DNA from: Psychrobacter okhotskensis
GTDB taxonomy: Bacteria; Pseudomonadota; Gammaproteobacteria; Pseudomonadales; Moraxellaceae
Reading direction: 5' to 3'
Length of the DNA stretch: 64,000 nt
NCBI RefSeq assembly: GCF_013248965.1
Contig: NZ_JABRVQ010000012.1
Location: 30,689-94,688, forward strand
Shown here: positions 43,483 to 53,127 of the stretch, piece after piece
Position numbering within the stretch: the first letter of the stretch is position 1
Layout of the letters: the number at the start of each line of letters is the position of its first letter
Position numbers and translations under genes: made by a program
Notes under the pieces: generated by a model
Databases searched by the model: none
Told to the model about the DNA's origin: nothing
Seen by the model: only the letters and a program-made list of their open reading frames with translations

Positions 43483-45194
43483 TGACAATATATGCGCTAT
43501 CACAGCTGATTATTTATCTAATCATTCTATTTACTTTAGGATATTTTCTATCAGGTTACCTGCTTCAAAGGATGCAAGCCCCCGTCTCTCGGCTTGAATC
43601 CCGTATTTTTACGACGCTGGGTATGATCGGTCAAGATACCAAAAGCAACCCTGCTTTTGGTATGAATTGGAAGCAGTACGCTGGCGCCATTGTGCTATTT
43701 AACCTCATTGGATTGTTGGGGTTATTTGTGTTGCAGTTGGTGCAAGGACACTTGCCGCTAAACCCTGCCAATATGTCAGGCGTCACGTGGGATTTGGCAA
43801 TGAATACCGCCATTAGTTTTATCACCAACACCAATTGGCAGGCTTACGGCGGCGAAAGTAGCATGAGCTACCTGACCCAAATGATGGGTATGTCGTTGCA
43901 AAACTTCTTATCAGCCGCAACCGGTATCGTGGTGGCTTTTGCCTTAATGCGTGGTCTGATATTTAAAAAGAGCGCGCATCTGGGTAATGCTTGGATAGAT
44001 TTATGGCGCTGTAATCTTTATATTTTGCTGCCGATAGCAGCAATTATAGCCGTGCTGTTGATGAGCCAAGGCGTGATACAAACGCTATCCATGTATACCG
44101 ATGTGCAGACCTTGCAAGGTGAATCGCAAACGATTGCTTTGGGCCCTGTTGCCTCGCAAGAAGCGATTAAGATGCTCGGCACCAACGGCGGTGGCTTTTT
44201 TAATGCCAACTCTGCTCATCCGTTTGAGAATCCCACCCCCTTTTCTAACTTTATCCAAATGTTGGCTATTTTCCTTATCCCAACGTCGCTTTGTTTTTGT
44301 CTTGGCAAAATAAGCGGCAACCTAAAGCAAGGTATCGCAATCTTAAGTGCTATGACGGTCTTGTTTATAGCGATGTATTCTTTGACCGTCAGCAGCGAGC
44401 TTGCCGGCAACCCTTGGTTAACTTCACAAGTTCAAGGCCTTGCCGATGCCAGTGTGAGCGGCAATATGGAGGGCAAAGAAGTGCGTTTCGGTATTGTTGC
44501 CACGTCACTGTTTGCCACGATTACGACTGCCGCTTCGTGCGGAGCGGTCAACGCCATGCATGATTCATTTACGCCCCTCGGTGGACTGAGCACCATGTTG
44601 CAAATGCAATTGGGCGAGGTGGTGTTTGGCGGTGTGGGTGCAGGTCTCTACGGTATGCTGCTATTTGCCATCTTGGCGGTATTTATATCGGGGCTGATGA
44701 TTGGCCGTACTCCCGAATATCTTGGCAAAAAAATCGAACCGTTTGAGATGAAAATGGTGGTCTTGGGCTTATTGGCCGCGCCAACGATGGTGCTAGTAGG
44801 CACTGCTATTAGTGTGATGACGACCAGTGGGCAAGCCGGTATCTTCAATCCGGGTGCTCATGGTTTTAGTGAAGTGCTCTATGCCTTTAGCTCGGCGGCC
44901 AACAATAATGGCTCTGCCTTTGCAGGCTTGGGTGCCAACTCTGTGTTTTATAACTCCATGCTTGGGCTGGCGATGTTGGTTGGTCGCTTTGGGGTGATTA
45001 TTCCGGTGCTGGCTTTAGCAGGATCGTTGGCCAAGAAACCCAGATTAGAGGTTAATAGCGGCACCTTGCCAACCACCACGCCATTATTTGTCGGGCTTTT
45101 GGTCGGTACAGTGCTGATGATTGGCGCCCTGACCTTTGTCCCTGCTTTAGCGCTCGGACCCATCATAGAGCAGATTTGGATGTTGGGAGGCTAG
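43482..45194 (+). CDS. kdpA: K+-transporting ATPase, potassium-binding subunit KdpA
   Basis: The 570-residue channel-like subunit of the high-affinity K+ pump, with about ten membrane helices and repeated selectivity-filter-like loops: [55 protein letters not shown] and [13 protein letters not shown]. Length is normal. GGAGG precedes the ATG within kdpF. Cytoplasmic membrane; works with KdpB, KdpC and KdpF under K+ limitation. Confidence 0.96.
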   Translation: MTIYALSQLIIYLIILFTLGYFLSGYLLQRMQAPVSRLESRIFTTLGMIGQDTKSNPAFGMNWKQYAGAIVLFNLIGLLGLFVLQLVQGHLPLNPANMSGVTWDLAMNTAISFITNTNWQAYGGESSMSYLTQMMGMSLQNFLSAATGIVVAFALMRGLIFKKSAHLGNAWIDLWRCNLYILLPIAAIIAVLLMSQGVIQTLSMYTDVQTLQGESQTIALGPVASQEAIKMLGTNGGGFFNANSAHPFENPTPFSNFIQMLAIFLIPTSLCFCLGKISGNLKQGIAILSAMTVLFIAMYSLTVSSELAGNPWLTSQVQGLADASVSGNMEGKEVRFGIVATSLFATITTAASCGAVNAMHDSFTPLGGLSTMLQMQLGEVVFGGVGAGLYGMLLFAILAVFISGLMIGRTPEYLGKKIEPFEMKMVVLGLLAAPTMVLVGTAISVMTTSGQAGIFNPGAHGFSEVLYAFSSAANNNGSAFAGLGANSVFYNSMLGLAMLVGRFGVIIPVLALAGSLAKKPRLEVNSGTLPTTTPLFVGLLVGTVLMIGALTFVPALALGPIIEQIWMLGG

Positions 45195-45220
45195 CCGATT
45201 AAGTATAGGCAAGCATTAGA

Positions 45221-45274
45221 CGAGTCGTTATTTAGTTAGTTAGCTATTTAACTTATTACTAATAACGTGACTCG
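45221..45274 (+). promoter_or_regulatory. Hairpin in the kdpA-kdpB gap
   Basis: CGAGTC-GTTAT (45221-45231) pairs with ATAAC-GT-GACTCG (45262-45274) with a 2-base bulge. The 130-base gap between kdpA and kdpB is wider than usual for kdp operons. There is no T-run, so it is more likely an mRNA stability or processing element than a terminator. Confidence 0.35.
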
Positions 45275-45324
45275 CTACCCAATAGTGAATCGACCCATTT
45301 TATGATTATATGAGGAATACAAAC

Positions 45325-47463
45325 ATGAGCGTTTTATCAGACCCTAATACACAGGCTGCAAATTTACAGGCGCAGCAAGACCCCAATCATTCAAACTTAC
45401 CCGAAAAACCAGCGCAAGGCCTCCTTGATCCTGCTTTGATCAAGCCCGCCCTAAAAGACGCTTTACTTAAGCTTGATCCAAGAGTGCAATGGCGCAATCC
45501 GGTGATGTTTGTGGTTTATATCGGCTCGCTACTGACCAGTATCTTAGCCATTACGATGTTGATTCAAGGGCAAGCTGGCATTGTTTTTACCCTATCCATT
45601 ACCTTTTGGCTATGGTTTACCCTACTGTTTGCAAACTTTGCAGAAGCATTAGCCGAAGGACGTAGCAAAGCCCAAGCCGCCAGTCTAAAACAGGCGCGTC
45701 AGGATGTGCAAGCTCGCAGGCTTGCGGGCACTGACAGGCATTCTGTACCTACCATGATTCAGGCAACTGAGCTTAAGCAAGATGATATCGTTCTGGTCAA
45801 TGCAGGCGAGATCATTCCTGCTGACGGCGAAGTCATAGAAGGTCTAGCCTCCGTTGACGAATCGGCAATCACCGGCGAGTCTGCACCAGTGATTCGTGAA
45901 AGTGGTGGCGATTTCAATGCGGTGACAGGTGGCACTAAGGTGTTATCTGACTGGTTAATGATACGTATCACCCAAGCTCCTGGACAAGGGTTTTTGGATC
46001 GTATGATTGCCTTGGTAGAAGGTGCCAAACGCACTAAAACGCCAAATGAGATAGCGTTGACCATTTTGTTGGTGGCGCTAACGCTGATATTTTTACTGGT
46101 ATGTGTGACCTTATTGCCTTTTTCACAGTTTGCCGTACTGTCTTCGGGCAATGGTGAGCCGATATCGATTGTGGTCTTAGTGGCGCTGTTGGTCTGCTTG
46201 ATACCAACGACCATTGGCGGTCTATTGTCAGCGATTGGCGTGGCGGGCATGAGCCGTATGATGCAGGCCAATGTCATCGCGACTTCTGGACGCGCGGTAG
46301 AAGCGGCAGGCGACGTTGATGTTTTGCTACTCGATAAGACCGGCACGATTACCTATGGCAATCGACAAGCGTCACAATTTATACCGGCGCATGGGGTGAC
46401 AGAAAGTCAGCTTGCGGAAGTGGCGCTGATCAGCTCATTGACCGATGAGACACCTGAAGGTCGCAGTATCGTCAAGCTTGCCCAAAGCCGATTTGATATT
46501 GATGAAAATACATGGAAAGCAAAGCCGTTTGACACCATCGAATTTACCGCTCAAACGCGTATGAGTGGCACCGATATTGAGCAGCGCCATATCCGCAAGG
46601 GAGCGTTTGATGCCATCGTCAAATGGGTAGAAGCTCAAGGCGGCATCTTACCTACTAATCTACAGCAACAAGTAGAAGAAGTCGCGCGCCGTGGTAGTAC
46701 GCCGCTACTGGTCGCCGATAGCCAGCAGTTGCTTGGCGTCATCGAGCTTAAAGATGTGGTCAAATCTGGCATAAAAGAGCGCTTTGCCGAGCTGCGCAAG
46801 ATGGGTATTACCACCGTGATGATTACGGGCGATAATCCTCTAACGGCGGCGGCCATTGCTGCCGAAGCAGGCGTCGATGATTTTATGGCGGAGGCAACCC
46901 CTGAGCAAAAGCTTGAGAGAATACGCAGCTATCAACGTCAAGGCAAGCTAGTCGCCATGACCGGTGATGGCACCAATGATGCACCGGCACTGGCGCAAGC
47001 GGATGTGGCTGTCGCTATGAATAGTGGCACTCAAGCAGCTAAAGAAGCGGCCAACATGGTCGACTTGGACTCAAATCCGACCAAGCTGATTGAAGTGGTG
47101 CAAACCGGCAAGCAGATGCTGATGACTCGCGGCGCACTAACGACATTTAGCTTAGCAAATGATATCGCCAAGTACTTTGCCATTATTCCAGCCGCCTTTG
47201 CCAGCACCTACCCTGCGCTTGGGGTATTGGACATTATGCGACTGGGCAGCCCTCAAAGCGCGATTTTATCGGCTATTATCTTTAACGCATTGATTATTGT
47301 GTTTCTAATTCCACTGGCGCTGCGCGGCGTGACTTACAGACCTGATTCTGCCATCAATCTATTGCGGCGCAATTTACTGATATACGGCTTGGGTGGGCTG
47401 ATTCTTCCCTTTGTCGGTATTAAAGTAATCGACATGCTCATTAATGCCTTGCACTTGGTATAA
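45325..47463 (+). CDS. kdpB: K+-transporting ATPase, catalytic subunit KdpB
   Basis: P-type ATPase subunit that powers K+ uptake. The 712 residues contain [10 protein letters not shown] (actuator TGES), the phosphorylated Asp337 in [19 protein letters not shown] (nucleotide site) and [21 protein letters not shown] (hinge). The start at 45325 follows GAGGA by 8 bases; an in-frame ATG at 45310 would precede that site. A ~40-residue polar N-terminal leader is present. Integral inner-membrane protein in complex with KdpA, KdpC and KdpF. Confidence 0.96.
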   Translation: MSVLSDPNTQAANLQAQQDPNHSNLPEKPAQGLLDPALIKPALKDALLKLDPRVQWRNPVMFVVYIGSLLTSILAITMLIQGQAGIVFTLSITFWLWFTLLFANFAEALAEGRSKAQAASLKQARQDVQARRLAGTDRHSVPTMIQATELKQDDIVLVNAGEIIPADGEVIEGLASVDESAITGESAPVIRESGGDFNAVTGGTKVLSDWLMIRITQAPGQGFLDRMIALVEGAKRTKTPNEIALTILLVALTLIFLLVCVTLLPFSQFAVLSSGNGEPISIVVLVALLVCLIPTTIGGLLSAIGVAGMSRMMQANVIATSGRAVEAAGDVDVLLLDKTGTITYGNRQASQFIPAHGVTESQLAEVALISSLTDETPEGRSIVKLAQSRFDIDENTWKAKPFDTIEFTAQTRMSGTDIEQRHIRKGAFDAIVKWVEAQGGILPTNLQQQVEEVARRGSTPLLVADSQQLLGVIELKDVVKSGIKERFAELRKMGITTVMITGDNPLTAAAIAAEAGVDDFMAEATPEQKLERIRSYQRQGKLVAMTGDGTNDAPALAQADVAVAMNSGTQAAKEAANMVDLDSNPTKLIEVVQTGKQMLMTRGALTTFSLANDIAKYFAIIPAAFASTYPALGVLDIMRLGSPQSAILSAIIFNALIIVFLIPLALRGVTYRPDSAINLLRRNLLIYGLGGLILPFVGIKVIDMLINALHLV

Positions 47464-47475
47464 CCAACGATACGG

Positions 47476-48210
47476 ATGACGACTATGCAACCTAATAAAT
47501 CTACGCAACCTAATAAATCTGTGCAATCTAGTAAGTCTATACAAGCTGCTCCTGTTGACTCTAAATACCAACAGGCTGATGAAAACAACCTTTCTGCATC
47601 GGACAATTCTATATTAGACAATAGTACTGCCCGTATGCCCATGCTCAAGCCCGCACTATCATTATTTATAGCCTTGGCGCTCATTTTAGGTTTATGCTAT
47701 CCCTTATTGATGACCGGCGTTGCCCAAGTGACCATGGCGGATAAAGCCAATGGCAGCTTGGTAGAACACAATGGCGGCTTAGTGGGCTCTGCGCTTATCG
47801 GTCAGCGCTTTGATCAGCCGGGATACCTATGGACGCGCCCCTCAGCAGCGGGAGACGGTTATGATGCCGCGCAATCTTCGGGGAGTAATTTGGGGCCTTT
47901 AAATCCTGAATTGGTCACTGCTGTCGAGGCACAAGTACAAAGACTAAAAGCCGCTGATCCACAAAACACGGCACCCATCCCTCTTGATTTAGTCACGATG
48001 TCAGGCAGTGGTTTAGACCCGCACATTTCACCAGCGGCTGCTGAATGGCAAGTCAACAGAGTGGCGCGTATACGTGGCATCAGTGCCGAACAAGTCCAAA
48101 CAGCCATCGATGAACATACAGAAGCGCGACAATTTAATCTGTTCGGCGAACCGCGCGTGAATGTATTGGCGGTCAACTTAGCCTTAGATGAGATGGCAGT
48201 CGTTAACTGA
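47476..48210 (+). CDS. kdpC: K+-transporting ATPase subunit KdpC with N-terminal extension
   Basis: From residue ~54 (MPMLKPALSLFIALALILGLCYPLLMTG) this is a standard KdpC: one membrane helix and a periplasmic domain with NGSLVEHNGGLVGSALIGQRF, YLWTRPSA, GSNLGPLNP and SGSGLDPHISPAAA. The preceding ~53 residues are a polar leader with three QPNKS/QSSKS-like repeats, absent from E. coli KdpC (190 aa versus 244 here). No ribosome site precedes the internal ATG at 47635, so the long form is kept, though its own site is also weak. Confidence 0.9.
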   Translation: MTTMQPNKSTQPNKSVQSSKSIQAAPVDSKYQQADENNLSASDNSILDNSTARMPMLKPALSLFIALALILGLCYPLLMTGVAQVTMADKANGSLVEHNGGLVGSALIGQRFDQPGYLWTRPSAAGDGYDAAQSSGSNLGPLNPELVTAVEAQVQRLKAADPQNTAPIPLDLVTMSGSGLDPHISPAAAEWQVNRVARIRGISAEQVQTAIDEHTEARQFNLFGEPRVNVLAVNLALDEMAVVN

Positions 48211-48241
48211 GTCAACCCATTAATCAGCAGTGAGCATCAGC

Positions 48242-51052
48242 ATGAGTGAGCAGCGACCCAATCCAGAAGATTTACTGCAGCAGATAAAGCAGCAAGAAAA
48301 TACGCGCAGCAGAGGTAAACTAAAAATCTTCTTTGGGTCATCGGCAGGCGTTGGCAAGACTTATGACATGCTCTCTGCTGCTCATCGAGATCAAGCGCAT
48401 GGACTGGATGTCTTGGTCGGCATCGTAGAAACTCATGGTCGTAGCGAGACCGCAGCATTGTTAGATGGATTGACAATACTGCCATTACGTCAGGTTGAGT
48501 ATCGAGAGCAAACCTTGGCGGAGTTTGATATTGATGGGGCTTTGGCGCGGCATCCAAATATTTTATTGGTTGACGAGCTGGCGCATAGCAATATCCCAGG
48601 CTCCAGACATCCAAAACGCTGGCATGACGTTGAGGAGTTATTAAAGGCAGGTATCAGCATCTATACCACGGTTAATGTTCAGCATTTAGAAAGCCTGAAT
48701 GATGTGGTGAATCAAATCACCGGGGTCGTGGTACAAGAAACCATCCCCGATTGGTTCTTTGATCAGGCAAATGAGGTGGTATTGGTCGACTTGCCAGCCG
48801 ATGAGCTATTGGCTCGACTGCATGACGGTAAAGTCTATATCCCAAGCCAAGCCAAACATGCGATAGAAAACTTCTTTCGAAAAGGTAATCTGATTGCCCT
48901 ACGTGAGCTGGCATTACGCCGCACTGCTGACCTAGTCGATGCCGATATGCGAGATTACCGCAATCAATCGCGTATTTCATCCATCTGGAATACCACCGAT
49001 CAGTTATTGGTGGGTATCAGTACGCGCACGCATAGCGAACGCCTTATTCGTCATGCCGCCAGACTCGCCAGCAGCTTACACTCGCAGTGGTATGTCATCT
49101 ATGTCGAGACGCCGCGAAATGCCTATGAGCTGTCCAAAAATAAGCAAAGCATTTTAGAAGCATTACGCTTAGCAGATGAGTTGGGCGCCAAGACAGAAAT
49201 CATCAGCGCCATTAGCGTTGCTGAAGGCTTGGTCAGTTACGCCCATCAATTTAATATTGGACGTATTATTATCGGTCAAAATCACTCTAGGTTTTATTAT
49301 GATCAATCATTGGTCAAACAGATCTCACAGCAGGATATCAATTTAGACTTGATACTGGTCAATCAAGCCAAACAGACAAAAAGCCCCAGTAGCAAACGAC
49401 AACTGCCTACTTGGGATATGACTGCCCTAGCCTCCAAAGACAATCGCATCGGTTATCTGATGGCTGTTTTAGGTTGTACGCTCGTCACCGTCAGCCTAGT
49501 CGCCCTCACTCGCTGGTTTGATTTGGCCAATGTGGTGATGCTGTACTTGTTGGTCATTGTGTTCATCTCGGTTCGCTTTGGACGCGCCCCTGGTATCTTT
49601 GCGGCGCTCTTAAGTGTCATCAGCTTTGACTTGTTTTTTGTTGAGCCCAAGCTTTCTTTTAGTGTCAGCGATGTACAGTACTTAGTCACCTTTGCGGTGA
49701 TGATTGTCGTCTCATTGATTATTAATAACTTAGCGGTTGGGCTGCGCTTTCAGGCGCAAAATGCCCGTAGACGTGAGCAACAAGCGATCTCTATGAGTCA
49801 TTTGGCACAAAGCCTCAGTGCGGCGCGCAAAAATGAAGAAATCATCAACCAAGCTATTATTTGGCTGACCAAGCATATCGCTAGTAAAGCGCTCATAGCG
49901 ATGCCCAATGTTGACGGTAAATTGACTGTTGTCTCAGAATCGAGTATTCCTTCAGAGTTTAATTGGAATGTGACCCAATGGGTGTTTGATCATAAAGAAA
50001 GCGCGGGTCTAGCGACCCATACGCTGGCCGCCAATCCTATGCACTATCGGGCGCTTGCGACCTCAAGTCAGGTACTGGCTGTATTGGCACTGATGCCAAC
50101 CGACATCGATAATTTTAATCAACCGGAACAACAACGTACCCTCGATGTCGCCATTGCCCAAATTACTTTGGCATTAGAGCGCGTTTATTACGCCAAGGTC
50201 GCACAAAACGCCCTTATCAAGGTTGAGTCAGAACGCCTGCGCGGCTCGCTGTTATCCGCCTTGTCTCATGATATTCGCACACCAATTACCGTGCTATCAG
50301 GATTGGCGGCTTGTCTTGCCAGCCAAAACCTAGCGCCTACTGAACAAAAGCAGCTGGCTATCGACATCGAACAGCAAGCCAATGTCATTCAGCGTTTGGT
50401 CATTAATATCTTAGATTATGTGGCGCTGCAATCTGGCGGTATGAAACTCAATAAGCAATGGGTAAGCTTGGAAGAGATTATCGGTAGTAATATACGCCAA
50501 CTCGAACCGTATCTACAAAATCGGCAAGTCAAAATAGACGTGGCCAGTGCCGTCGATTTTATTTATACCGATGAATTAATTTTAGCGCGGATTTTAAATA
50601 ATCTGCTGACCAATGCCATTAATTACACCTCAGACAATGCAACTATCACCATTCAAGCGACACTCACTAATCAGCACAACACTCAAAACCTGCAAAATAA
50701 TAAAACCGTGCAAAGCTACCAAATAACGGTAACCGACAACGGTCAAGGGCTACCAGTAGGGATGGAAGCGCACATATTTGAACGTTTTACCCGCGGTGAT
50801 AGTGAAAGTAATACAACAGGATTGGGATTGGGACTGGCGCTCAGTAGAGACTTGGTCCAGCACTTGGGCGGCACGCTTAGCGCGAGCAATATACAACCGC
50901 ACGGCGCGCAATTTGTTATAGTGCTACCGTGGCAGCCTTTAGGAAATCTAGATATATTTGATGATAAATTTACATCAAATACGACTCAGATAGATACAAG
51001 CATAGTTGCAAACATAACCACGAATATAGCGACCAGCTCAGAAAACTCATAA
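48242..51052 (+). CDS. kdpD: Sensor histidine kinase KdpD
   Basis: K+ / turgor-responsive kinase, 936 residues. The N-terminal KdpD domain has Walker A GSSAGVGKT and VDELAHSNIPGSRHPKRW, followed by a universal-stress-like domain and a DUF4118 four-helix membrane segment (from GYLMAVLGCTLVTVSLVAL). A GAF-like region comes next, then HisKA with the phosphorylated His in ALSHDIRTPIT, and an ATPase domain (NNLLTNAINYT, VTDNGQGLP, GLGLGLALSRDLV). The ATG at 48242 is preferred to a GTG at 48230. A Thr/Asn/Ile-rich tail of ~40 residues is extra. Confidence 0.95.
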   Translation: MSEQRPNPEDLLQQIKQQENTRSRGKLKIFFGSSAGVGKTYDMLSAAHRDQAHGLDVLVGIVETHGRSETAALLDGLTILPLRQVEYREQTLAEFDIDGALARHPNILLVDELAHSNIPGSRHPKRWHDVEELLKAGISIYTTVNVQHLESLNDVVNQITGVVVQETIPDWFFDQANEVVLVDLPADELLARLHDGKVYIPSQAKHAIENFFRKGNLIALRELALRRTADLVDADMRDYRNQSRISSIWNTTDQLLVGISTRTHSERLIRHAARLASSLHSQWYVIYVETPRNAYELSKNKQSILEALRLADELGAKTEIISAISVAEGLVSYAHQFNIGRIIIGQNHSRFYYDQSLVKQISQQDINLDLILVNQAKQTKSPSSKRQLPTWDMTALASKDNRIGYLMAVLGCTLVTVSLVALTRWFDLANVVMLYLLVIVFISVRFGRAPGIFAALLSVISFDLFFVEPKLSFSVSDVQYLVTFAVMIVVSLIINNLAVGLRFQAQNARRREQQAISMSHLAQSLSAARKNEEIINQAIIWLTKHIASKALIAMPNVDGKLTVVSESSIPSEFNWNVTQWVFDHKESAGLATHTLAANPMHYRALATSSQVLAVLALMPTDIDNFNQPEQQRTLDVAIAQITLALERVYYAKVAQNALIKVESERLRGSLLSALSHDIRTPITVLSGLAACLASQNLAPTEQKQLAIDIEQQANVIQRLVINILDYVALQSGGMKLNKQWVSLEEIIGSNIRQLEPYLQNRQVKIDVASAVDFIYTDELILARILNNLLTNAINYTSDNATITIQATLTNQHNTQNLQNNKTVQSYQITVTDNGQGLPVGMEAHIFERFTRGDSESNTTGLGLGLALSRDLVQHLGGTLSASNIQPHGAQFVIVLPWQPLGNLDIFDDKFTSNTTQIDTSIVANITTNIATSSENS

Positions 51053-51143
51053 AATACGTTTATTCAACATTGTTAGAAACTTGGGCGCAGTTATTATTTC
51101 ATTACTGCCGCAAGCTTCCTCTATAAGTAGTAAATCCCCTGCT

Positions 51144-51827
51144 ATGAAAACCATCTTAATCATTGAAGACGAAGCCCATATCGCCCGCTTTATCAAATCA
51201 GCGATGGAGCAAGAAGGCTACCAAGTCTACGCCGCCGATAGCTCGCAACGTGGGTTAATTGAAGCCGCCTCTCGCCGTCCTGACTTATTGATATTAGACT
51301 TAGGTCTCCCAGATGCGGATGGTTGTGATGTCATCTCAGACATTAGAGCGTGGTCATCGCTGCCTATCTTAGTACTGTCGGCCCGCAGTGATGAGCAAGA
51401 TAAAATCAAAGCTTTAAATTTGGGCGCCGATGATTATTTGGTAAAACCCTTTAGCATGGGCGAGCTAATCGCTAGGGTCAACGCCCAGATGCGCCGCTGG
51501 CAAGCCGGTTATGAGGCACCGGTTGTCTTAGCATTGGGCAATGTCACTATTGATTTGGCACAACGGCAAGTCAAGAAAAATGGCGAAGACATTCATTTAA
51601 CGCCGATTGAATACCGCTTACTGACCGTACTGATTAAAAACGCCGAAAAGGTCATGACCCATCAGCAACTGCTAAACGAAGTATGGGGTAAAGGTCACAA
51701 CCACCAAGAGCATTATGTACGTATATTTATGTCAAATTTACGCCAAAAACTAGAAGACAATCCTTCTAGACCTAGTTATTTCTTCACTGAAATTGGCGTT
51801 GGTTATAAGCTGCATATTCCCAAATAA
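51144..51827 (+). CDS. kdpE: Response regulator KdpE
   Basis: An OmpR-family regulator of 227 residues. The receiver domain has acidic residues in LIIEDE, phosphoacceptor Asp52 in LLILDLGLPDADG and Lys in YLVKPF. The C-terminal winged helix is marked by LTPIEYRLLTVLIKNAEKVMTH and HYVRIFMSNLRQKLE. The start is set at MKTILIIEDE because earlier in-frame codons (from 51081) lack homology. It should bind the operator at 43231. It lies 91 bases after kdpD, the expected last gene of the operon. Confidence 0.95.
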   Translation: MKTILIIEDEAHIARFIKSAMEQEGYQVYAADSSQRGLIEAASRRPDLLILDLGLPDADGCDVISDIRAWSSLPILVLSARSDEQDKIKALNLGADDYLVKPFSMGELIARVNAQMRRWQAGYEAPVVLALGNVTIDLAQRQVKKNGEDIHLTPIEYRLLTVLIKNAEKVMTHQQLLNEVWGKGHNHQEHYVRIFMSNLRQKLEDNPSRPSYFFTEIGVGYKLHIPK

Positions 51828-51938
51828 TATAGATGCATACTATGCAATAAAGAAACCATTAATCAAGGCTATAACGAGTGAGTGGTTAATAAATACTGAT
51901 AATGAAAAGGTTAAAAATCAGACTGCCTGTTAAGTATT

Positions 51939-51963
51939 AGCCTTTCAGGGCAAGACTATTTTT
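51939..51963. repeat. 25-bp copy of a motif from the 277-bp foldback element
   Basis: AGCCTTTCAGGGCAAGACTA plus a T-run matches 40739-40763 at 23 of 25 bases. It sits exactly at the 3' end of the lipase gene (stop at 51962-51964), so it may be an element remnant. The rest of 51828-51938 shows nothing recognisable. Confidence 0.5.
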
Positions 51964-53017
51964 AGAACCCAGCATTTTTGAGGCGATTGCCCTGTTGGCG
52001 ATAGACAGAGAGTGGATTGGTCTCAGACAATGACACAAGACCAAAGAACTGATTGATACTATCAAGATGGTTCATGCGATAGTCATCACGAATGACCGTA
52101 CCGATACGACTTGAGCACCTAGTAACTAAACCATCGTTTAGATCAGATTTATCATAAAAGCTGCCCGTAAACTTCAGGATAGAATCAGACGGATCGACAA
52201 GGCTTGTCGATTGACCTACGCCACTAAATGAATAATAAGCCACGCCATTGGTCACGTTATTAGCAGGCGTATTACCGCAGTAACTACTCGCTATTGGGCC
52301 AGGGTGTTTAATGTTAAATGCGCTTATGGATTCAGTAGATAATGAATTAATAGCCGCTTTAGCATCTTGTTTTTGTGGATTAGTCAAAGGAATACCAGAC
52401 GCCGCTCCAATTCCTAGACCGACAATCTCTGCAAAAGTATAAACCAGCTTGGCTCTGAGCGTATCTGCTCCTGCGCCTTCTCCATCACCCAATCCAGCCG
52501 CAAGGGTGTCAGCAAATCCTGTACCTTGGTGAGGACTTGCTACGGTAGTAACAGAAGCAACCGCCTGCGGGTCAACGGATGCCACGTAGCGACTATCTAG
52601 CCCGCCCTGACTATGTCCAACAAGGTTCACCTTATCGCTACCAGTAATGGCTCTAATCGTTCGCACTTGACTGAGTAGTTGCTCACCACGAAATTCAACG
52701 GAGTTTATGGTTGAGGTTTTTGTCGCATAGACTTCAGCGCCATTTCTACTAAGGGTTTGCGGAATACCGTTGAAATAATCCAAGACATTTAGCGCTCGGT
52801 TCCATCCCAAAAATCCATGAGCCATCACGATAGGATACTTGGTGGCATCATACTTGGTGAAGGTAATATTACGATCGACTTTAGCGCAGCCTGTTGCCTG
52901 AGCGCAGTTGTAATAGTTGCCAGCTATGGCTGTCGTTGAGGTCATTGCAAGCATGCTCAAGGCGGCTATAGAAGCGCCTGTTGATAGCCATCCAAAAGGC
53001 TTAATAATATTTTTCAT
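51962..53017 (-). CDS. Secreted triacylglycerol lipase, family I
   Basis: A 351-residue alpha/beta hydrolase with a signal peptide (Lys-containing start, hydrophobic core, cleavage likely after TTAIA near residue 32). The oxyanion loop AHGFLGW is at about 66-72, the nucleophile Ser136 in GHSQGG, Asp295 in LNDGLV and His317 in MNHLDSINQ. Cys247 and Cys301 can form the conserved disulphide. This is the Pseudomonas-type I lipase pattern. Such enzymes usually need a foldase (LipB/Lif), which is not adjacent here. It hydrolyses long-chain glycerides outside the cell, feeding the downstream fatty-acid genes. Confidence 0.9.
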   Translation of the reverse strand: MKNIIKPFGWLSTGASIAALSMLAMTSTTAIAGNYYNCAQATGCAKVDRNITFTKYDATKYPIVMAHGFLGWNRALNVLDYFNGIPQTLSRNGAEVYATKTSTINSVEFRGEQLLSQVRTIRAITGSDKVNLVGHSQGGLDSRYVASVDPQAVASVTTVASPHQGTGFADTLAAGLGDGEGAGADTLRAKLVYTFAEIVGLGIGAASGIPLTNPQKQDAKAAINSLSTESISAFNIKHPGPIASSYCGNTPANNVTNGVAYYSFSGVGQSTSLVDPSDSILKFTGSFYDKSDLNDGLVTRCSSRIGTVIRDDYRMNHLDSINQFFGLVSLSETNPLSVYRQQGNRLKNAGF

Positions 53018-53127
53018 ATAACATCCTTGTTAATGAATAGAGATGACACTGCTATTATGATTAATAATAGTGTTGGTGATTTTCAGAATCTAACACATAG
53101 CTTCATAAATCTCTTATAAAAGAGATT

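Noticed and set aside
45759..46346. 195-residue frame antisense to kdpB
   Set aside because: Shadow of the strongly coding kdpB sequence; Ser/Thr/Pro-rich and without start signals.
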